From: Heliocidaris erythrogramma
Taxonomy: Eukaryota; Echinodermata; Echinoidea; Camarodonta; Echinometridae
Direction: 5' to 3'
Length of the DNA: 64,000 nucleotides
NCBI GenBank assembly: GCA_025617745.1
Contig: CM046861.1
Span: 16,899,563-16,963,562 of the forward strand
A program made the position numbers and the translations under genes. The notes below the pieces were generated by a model. That model ran no database searches, was not told the origin of the DNA, and was given only the letters and a program-made list of their open reading frames with translations. This document shows positions 57,539 to 64,000 of the stretch, piece after piece (position 1 is the first letter of the stretch; each line of letters begins with the position of its first letter).

Positions 57539-58835
57539 TCTCTCTCTCTTTCTCTTTCTTTCTCTTTATCTCTCTCTCTCCTTCATTTCCCCTCACTCTC
57601 TCGAATTTCTCTTTTCTGACCCTGTCAGACAATTTTTTTCTTTCCTCTCTATGTTTCTTCATCTCTTTCTTATATACTCCTGTTTCCGTTTCTGTTGAAT
57701 TTTGGATTTCGAAATCTATCGAACTCCGTGTCTCTCTCTCTGTGATCAAATGTTTCCTAAGTTATTTCCGTTGCTCTCTCTCTCACACACACACACACGC
57801 GCGCGCGCACACACACATACATGCCCTTTTTAAACCCCCTGTCTATATTCCTTTTTCTCTTCCTTTATGATTATTTCTTCTTTTTTTAATTCCCCCACCC
57901 CCCACCTCTCTCTCTCTCTCTCTCAAATCTATCTCCTTTTTTTACTCACTGTCTTTCAATATAACTTTTACCCATATTTTATAATCCCTTTGACATTTCC
58001 CTTATCAAAAATTGAAGACTGTCAAATAAGTTTTGGAATGTGTTGAATCATGCAGTAAACACGATAAGATTTTCTTTATGCCACCTGGGCCCCATCTTAT
58101 AAAGAGTTGCGATTGTTGCAAATTAATTTGATATTAATCGCAACTGTATACCTAAGAGATAGGAGAATGCCAATGTAAGATCAAAGATAGTTGGTGTTAG
58201 TTTAGTAACTTAAAGGTGGGACAGGTGGGCAGCCTGTGATAACTGGTATTCGTGATATTTTAATACACAAATGGTGTTTTACCCCAAGTCGATAGCATTG
58301 AAAATCTTTGGTACAAAAGGTGTTCTATTGCTTATGTGAACTCAACTGGTTTGGGCTGTTCTCTGATTGGTTTAAGCCTTGTGAGAGGTACTGGGGTACA
58401 AGTCTCTGATTGGTTGGGGCTTTTGGAGGTGGAAACCTAAACTGGAGTTTGTATTGGATTTGTATTGGGAGTATATAAGGAGATGTCAAATGGTGGCTCA
58501 GGACCATATTTTTTGGTTGTCCACTTTTTGTTGTTAGCTGTTTGATTTGGTCACACATTGTTTTGCTCTTCGCCCAGCCTCCGAAGAACTAATATTTGTA
58601 TACTTTACCACTTAATTCGAAAGCCAAGCCAGTTGGGGCGATTTTAGTTGGAGCACTCGGCAAATTCATTTCTTTATTATCATATAATACCATATAATAT
58701 CATATCATATATATAATACATGTTTTCAGGCGTACCCGTTATAGGTTTAAGCTTACTGGGATTCGCGCCTTCTTCTTTGTATTTAATTTTGTTTCTAAAT
58801 ATGTTACTTTATATTATATTGTACAATGTGAACAA
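55216..58835. other. Intergenic, microsatellite-rich, no gene recognised
   Basis: Pyrimidine-rich tracts lie at 55545-55650 and 57460-57600, a (TG)n at 57506-57537 and a (CA/CG)n at 57784-57815. Short inverted words ggtcgtgcgac (about 57131) and gtcgtgcgacc (about 57339) bracket about 220 bp. A half copy of the small MITE of 49.9 kb is at 58087-58145. Open frames are low complexity. Confidence 0.5.
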
Positions 58836-59437
58836 ATGTTAAAGGGAAATCCAACCTTAATGGCAAGTTGCTCTGAAAGAAAGAGGAAAAATCAGAGAAA
58901 CAAATTAGTAATAGTTTGGACGAAATCGGACAAGCAATAAGAAAGTTATGACTTTTTGAAATTTGTAATCACTATACCTATCGGAATTTCAAATTGGCTG
59001 AATAGGTAATGTCCCTGTGATGAAGTTGTGGACAACTCCCCCATTTGCTCCAACACACAAAATGACTAAAATGTCATTTTTTTTCAAAATGTATTACTCA
59101 GTATATAAGATCTTTTTCTTTAATGAGGACCTATGACAATATGCCATCTGCAATATATTTTGAGTACTGCCCCGAGGGTATAATTATGCGCTTCGGAGAA
59201 AACTGCAAATTAATGATATTTTTGTGTACGACAAACGGGAGAGTTGTCCCCAAGACTGTCACAATCAACTCACCAAATTGCCAATTTGAGATTCGCATAG
59301 ATGTAGTGATCTCATTTTTTAAACATCCATAACTTTCTTATTCCTTGTCTGCTTTCTTTCAAACTTTTCACCATCCTGTTTTTCTTATTTTTCTGCTTTC
59401 ATACAAATCAACTTATTACCAAGGTTGGATTGTCCAC
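58836..59437. repeat. Inverted-repeat element related to that at 31.2 kb
   Basis: The left end TTAAAGGGAAATCCAACC is mirrored by aaggttggattgtcc on the right, so the last bases of the right end have diverged. Arms match through gaaagttatg/cataactttc, aatttcaaattgg and gttgtggacaactc/gagttgtcccc. Several words (aataagaaagttatga, aaattggc) are shared with the 31169-31950 element. Confidence 0.65.
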
Positions 59438-60639
59438 AAAAACGATGGAAGAAAATAAATGTTAATTTGAATTGAATTGAATAATAAAATATGGATTTCA
59501 ACTTTATTTTCTGGTTTCCGAGCGTCTTCTGTTTTCGTTTCTTCATTACCCCTCTATATTGTTATGATTTTTTTTCCACCGATTACAACATTATGTTGTC
59601 CGTCCGCTTTTTAAAGGGCACCAGTCACCTAAAAAAATGTGTTGAGCTAAAATGTATACAGCGAGATAATGTGGTGGAGGTGCCCATCATGATCAAAAAG
59701 GGGTCCCAAAGGCCCAAATTAATCTATATGCAAAATGAGAGAGTTTTTTTGTTTGTTTTTGGTTTTAATTTCTTATTTTGAAATCATGGTCGTATAAAAA
59801 GCCCATTTTATTAGCGGGCAAATGGGCCCATCGATGGCCCATTGAAGACAATTCTTGTTTAATTTGATTTATTCCCTCACTAGAGGGTGGCCAAATTCAA
59901 AATGGCTGCCAAAGTTTTGAAATATGCCTACATGCATACATGCATATCTTTAACTTTGGGCCGGTGTGACTATATATGTGACTATTTGCATTTTAAAGTT
60001 TACGCTGTGTATGGAAGCACATAACTTGATATAAAAGTGTGTAATTTAGTCAGTACTGGTATGCTGGAAATGTCTGTAATGTAGCTATACAAAATACATT
60101 AATATCCCAATGAGGCATACAAATCTGATATTTTGCAAATAAATGTTATATGCCAAAGTACATTATAATCAGATGCAAATTAACAACTAAATATTTAAAA
60201 CTACACTTTGCTCTTCTCATCTCAGTGGCCATATTGAATAAAGAATGATATGTCATTAAGATACAAATTAAACATGTAAACATGTAAGTTTTAAAATACC
60301 AATAAATAACTATATTCTTATACATCGGCAGCAACTAATAACCTGAATGTATAATTCTTCAGAATAAGAGTTATTTTGCATTTTCTGCTTTATGCCAAGA
60401 TGAAAATTTATCACATGCAAATTACATTTTAACACCCATGCAGTATATTTGAGTTAGATGGCAATCTTGGAAATGAAAAGCCCCACTATCCAGTATTATT
60501 CAGCTTTTTTGATATACCTGGTTGCGTTGTGTTTAAACAAAACCGTCCGTCTGTTTAACTTGCTTTATGTCTGTTTTAGGCAAAAAGTTTCAATATCCAG
60601 GAATTTTTATTTTGCACAAATTTGTACCTGAATACCAAG
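59438..60639. other. Intergenic, no gene recognised
   Basis: A TTAAAGGGCACCAGTCACC motif at about 59614 looks like another TTAA-type element end without a visible partner. The rest is AT-rich with no coding support. Confidence 0.4.
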
Positions 60640-61040
60640 TACCCCCTGTAGAGCCCACAAATGTAAAAATAACCACAAATTTAAAAACATTGCGCCCGCA
60701 AATATCAAAATAACCACAAATGTCATAACATGTCAACCACAAATGTAAAAATAACCACAAATGTAATAAAAATCGCCCACAAATGTAAAAATCGGTTTAA
60801 CCACAAATGTAAAAAAAATTCGCCTACAAATGTAAAAATTTCCATTTTTACCACAAATGCCATAACATGTCAACCGCAAATGTAAAAACTCATTGCTTGA
60901 ATAATGTACCCATGTAAGATAAGTTATGAGATGTATGTGTTTGTGCGCATGTGTGTGTGTGTGACTGGTTTTCCTGACCATTCAAATCCCTAAAATATTG
61001 AAACATCCTTTACCACAAATGTCAAAACATGTCAACCGCC
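60640..61040. repeat. Imperfect minisatellite of ccacaaatgtaaaaat units
   Basis: The word accacaaatgt followed by aaaa or cataacatgtcaacc recurs about twelve times between 60655 and 60895, with further copies near 61010-61040. Spacing varies from about 16 to 30 bp. Confidence 0.75.
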
Positions 61041-61092
61041 CCTTCACTTTTTGAGTAGACACGTTTCATATAATTTTGTTTAATGATTATAT

Positions 61093-61096
<4 letters not shown>

Positions 61097-61164
<68 letters not shown>

Positions 61165-61216
61165 AAGAGATCACATTTTAAAGGTACATATATATTTATA
61201 TATATATATATATATA
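61097..61216. repeat. (TA)n microsatellite
   Basis: Nearly uninterrupted TA dinucleotides run from 61097 to about 61160, with a second block at 61190-61216. Confidence 0.9.
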
Positions 61217-61813
61217 CATTCAATGTTTGACCGCTCGCTCGCAAAATGTTGAAAAGTGTAGTTGATAGGCGTCAGTCCCCACTTCCAAAAACGTTCAATT
61301 TCCCTGCATTGTGGTACATGTAGTTATATTGATGATAATAATGAATAGAAACAGAATGGCACAATGAGAGAGATGATGGAAGAATGAATATAAAGAGTAC
61401 TATAAGGAAAAGACGGACGTGAAGATAAATCGATGAATAATAATGCAATAGGGAAGATTGCAAGTTATAAAGGGACGGAAAGATAAAGACATAGGCCTAA
61501 CGTAAAGATAGAGAAAGGGAGAGAGAGAGAGAGAGAGAAAAAGAGAAGATTGTAAACAAGTCCCCCCCCCCCCCCCCGCTCCCCAAACAACACCAAGAAA
61601 GAAGAAGAAGAAAAATAACGTAACGAAATTAGAGATGAAAAGCAGAAAAATGATAAAAGAAATAATGTAAAGATTCCAAAGATTGAAGAGGTGATAGAAT
61701 GAATTAAAGAATAACGCAACTACAGGAAATATGGCAAAATGAAAGGATAAAAGCAAGGAATTACATAACGAAAGATAGAGAAATGATAGAAGGATAAAGC
61801 TTTATATATATAT
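61217..61813. other. Intergenic, purine-rich, no gene recognised
   Basis: An (AG)n run lies at about 61518-61540 and a C run at 61562-61577. Minus-strand open frames here are Leu/Ser/Phe low complexity. Confidence 0.5.
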
Positions 61814-61842
61814 AAAGCTGTTGTATATGTTATTTCCTCACA

Positions 61843-61873
<31 letters not shown>

Positions 61874-62283
61874 AAAGAAATGAGAGAATAATGGTTGCGT
61901 AGCTTAAATCAAAGTTCCCCAAAGTTCCCCAAAGGCTGAAAAAATGTCTCCGCCGGGAATCGAACCCGGGTCGTTGGCTCAGAACGCCAATGCCTTAACC
62001 ACTAGAACACGGAGACGGGTTAGTGGTTTCGGCGACACCAGATTCAATTGACCGACAGATTGACAAATCTTCAACCTTATTAATTAATTCCTTTGTCGGG
62101 GGCAGGTGAGTTTTTTTGAACAAGACAAGCCGCTAGTGCCTCAGCTGGATCCAAGCGAATGCTTTGAATACATGTATACATTAGAATAAGTATTAACAAT
62201 TATTGTGTAAGGAAATAACATATACAACAGCTTTGGCAAATCTCGTGGAAATAAATACAAATGTGAAAGAAATGAGAGAATAA
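61814..62283 (-). repeat. tRNA-Arg-bearing repeat unit, copy C, with inverted ends
   Basis: The plus-strand left part starts aaagctgttgtatatgttat then ttcctcacaat (61814-61844). The right part (62202-62234) is its near-perfect reverse complement. A (TA)n/(GT)n stretch and then the tRNA with both conserved flanks lie between. Beyond the right inverted repeat, 62235-62283 repeats the far 3' flank of the unit (gtgaaagaaatgagagaata), also present at 61870-61890. Tandem and inverted relationships therefore coexist. Confidence 0.7.
61946..62016 (-). tRNA. tRNA-Arg (anticodon TCT), second copy with D-stem change
   Basis: The 71-nt sequence matches the copy at 55052-55122 except for G10 to T, which breaks the first D-stem pair and alters the A box (tgttctagtgg), and A37 to G next to the anticodon. 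Acceptor, anticodon and T stems are fully paired. A T6 terminator follows. It may be weakly functional or a recent pseudogene. Confidence 0.75.
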
Positions 62284-62709
62284 TAAATTTTATCGTACTT
62301 TAGGCGATATAAATGATTTACAATCTCGGAGACAAGTGTTATGCGCGGCGCCCCCTTTTATCCAACCGCGGGGCGGCAGCTACAAATTACATTAAAGGGA
62401 GTGGCAAGTCGTAATCCATGGGCCCGACCAGTTGGCCTGACTCGGGGAAATTCGGATACAATCGTGCGCTACCGAAGGAATGTTATTGCCGAATTCCTCG
62501 CTTGATCGTTAACTCGAATCCCTACATACGTAACCGACCAATGAGATTCAAATACTGGAATAAAGAACGGGCGATCTTGTTTACTCAAATCTGGGTCAAT
62601 GTGCGAACTTTTATTAGCTGCGCGCGATAAACTGAAGTCGCTTTGAACTTTGATCCAGAGAAAGGAGCAGCCAACAGTAAAACCGCCCATAGATTGCGAC
62701 TTGTCGTTG
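62284..62709. other. Intergenic, GC-richer, no gene recognised
   Basis: No motif is recognised before the LINE homology begins at about 62710. The short open frames on both strands lack domains. Confidence 0.4.
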
Positions 62710-63975
62710 TATATGTGACTGCACTTTTACGAGTGCAAAATGATATCCTTGCCGGAATGGATTGTGGAAAAGTGACTGGGTTGATTTTGCTCGATCTAAG
62801 TAGTGCATTCGACACAGTAGACCACGCCATACTGCTATGAAGAGACTCCAGTCGATCGGAATTGGTGGACAGGCTCATGCACCAGTGGTTAACATCTTAT
62901 CTCTCAAACAGATCCCAGAGGGTTTGCGTTCATGGAGCTGTTTCTGGGAAAGTTCATCTTCCTTCTCTGTGCCCCAGGGATCAGTGCTTGGGCCGCAACT
63001 CTTCAATATCTATACTCTTCCCCTCCATGATATCATCAAGAGGCATAATCTCAATCACCATATTTTTGCCGATGACACGCAAATATATTTTTCGTGTTCT
63101 CCTACACAATGTGAAGTTGATGCCTGTATTGCTCGTGTTGAAGTCTGTATACGTGAAATTAGGAACTGGATGAAGGATAATTATTTGAAGCTCAATGATG
63201 AGAAATCTCAGTTTATTATGCTGGGTTCGAGGCAGCAGCTCAACAAATTGACAATTCCTAATTTGAATATTGGTTCTTCATCAATTACTCCAGTGGATAA
63301 AGTTCGGAATCTAGGAGTTATTTTTGACTCAAATATGACCATGGATTGACAGGTATCATCGTGTGTTAAACTCGCTATCCACAGTCTCCGTAACCTCCGT
63401 GCTATTCGCAAGTATCTAACTACAAAAGCAGCTGAGCAGCTTGTGCATGCATTTGTAACATCCCGGATTGATTGCTGTAACTCGTAAGTAAGGAGGCTCC
63501 AACTTGTTCAGAATGCTGCTGCCCGTCTAGTTACATGTACGCACAAGTATTCTCACATCACACCAGTCCTTAAGTTCCTTCATTGGCTTCCTGTTGAACA
63601 TCGTCTCACGTATAAAACCCTTCTGATTGCGTATCGTGCCCTGACGTTCTCCTCTCCACAGTACATTTCATCTCTTCTTGACTTTCACAAGCCTGGTCGT
63701 CCTGGTCTCCGCTCTTCCAATACATCTACTCTTATCTTTTCATTCCTAAAACCAGACGGTCATGGGGAGATCGAGCATTTATATCAGCAGCTCCCCGTTT
63801 GTGGAACAGTCTTCCAACTAAAACTAAAGGACTGTAAATCAGTAGAACATTTCAAGTCCTGTCTGTAATGTTATCATTGTAATTGTATTTTAGGTTAAGT
63901 TTATATGCAATTGAATTGTAAGCGCCCTGAGCACCCTTTGGGTGAATATGTTTTTGCGCATTATAAGTGTCTATA
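62710..63975 (+). mobile_element. CR1/L2-type LINE fragment with reverse transcriptase, frameshifted
   Basis: Frames in order: [14 protein letters not shown] and [19 protein letters not shown] (62700-62840), WLTSYLSNRSQRVCVHG (62880-62940, other frame), SVPQGSVLGPQLFNIYTLPL and HHIFADDTQIYFS (about 62965-63100), NYLKLNDEKSQFIMLGS and RNLGVIFDS up to 63349. After a stop it continues CVKLAIHSLRNLRAIRKYL, RIDCCNS and HWLPVEHR to about 63870. The end carries gcattataagtgtctatatt, a typical L2-like tail. It is 5'-truncated and inactive. FADDTQIYFS places it in the CR1/L2 group, distinct from the LINEs at 2-9 kb. Confidence 0.87.
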
Positions 63976-63977
63976 TT

Positions 63978-64000
63978 ATTATGTTATTTCCTTACACAAT
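63978..64000 (+). repeat. Start of another tRNA-unit flank, cut by the window end
   Basis: The final bases gttatttccttacacaat match the element end seen in reverse at 62202-62220. A further unit probably continues beyond the window. Confidence 0.5.

Noticed and set aside
57423..57870. Overlapping Ser/Leu/Val-rich frames
   Set aside because: They come from (TG)n, (CT)n and (CA)n microsatellites.
61400..61756. 118-codon hydrophobic minus-strand frame
   Set aside because: Simple AG/GAAA repeats read on the other strand; no membrane-protein family features beyond composition.

Overview
The window is eukaryotic, most likely from a sea urchin (class Echinoidea). The evidence is three damaged copies of a homeobox gene closely resembling the echinoid pmar1/micro1 family: the MADSTMITQV start, a Q50 paired-type homeodomain split by one intron, and two FSxDFLSRSSRS-type repressor motifs. 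Two intronless chemosensory-type GPCRs of the kind expanded in sea urchins agree with this. So do the AT-rich base composition and the dense retrotransposons, MITE-like elements and CT/TA microsatellites. Coding sequence is sparse. The species is not identified.

Layout. 1-480: palindromic foldback element. 2.1-3.8 kb: LINE fragment on the minus strand. 3.8-5.3 kb: pmar1-like copy 1, with an open homeodomain but a frameshifted C-terminus. 6.2-9.5 kb: near-complete but decayed LINE on the plus strand. 9.7-11.4 kb: pmar1-like copy 2, broken in exon 1. 12.47-12.85 kb: orphan pmar1-type 5' block. 14.27-15.89 kb: probable TTAA-flanked DNA transposon with a THAP-like remnant. 16.8-17.9 kb: decayed LINE. 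19.4-20.8 kb: GPCR 1 (minus), whose C-terminus is encoded by a minisatellite. 23.5-26.9 kb: pmar1-like copy 3, broken up by insertions. 27-35 kb: non-coding sequence with microsatellites and a long inverted repeat. 35.2-36.3 kb: GPCR 2 (minus). 39.1-39.7 kb: Penelope-like GIY-YIG fragment. 42.7-50.6 kb (minus): a three-exon gene predicted to encode a secreted-then-anchored WSC-domain membrane protein. Its introns hold a LINE relic, a large foldback element and a hAT-like non-autonomous element. 53-62 kb: three copies of a repeat that carries a tRNA-Arg(TCT) gene, one intact. 62.6-64 kb: CR1/L2-type LINE fragment.

Gene relationships. The pmar1 copies share 5' and 3' flanks, so they are units of one tandem array later invaded by retrotransposons; none looks fully functional. 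The two GPCRs are paralogues in the same orientation 14 kb apart. The WSC gene is not evidently linked to either group. Intergenic stretches are described individually. Most contain only decayed repeats.
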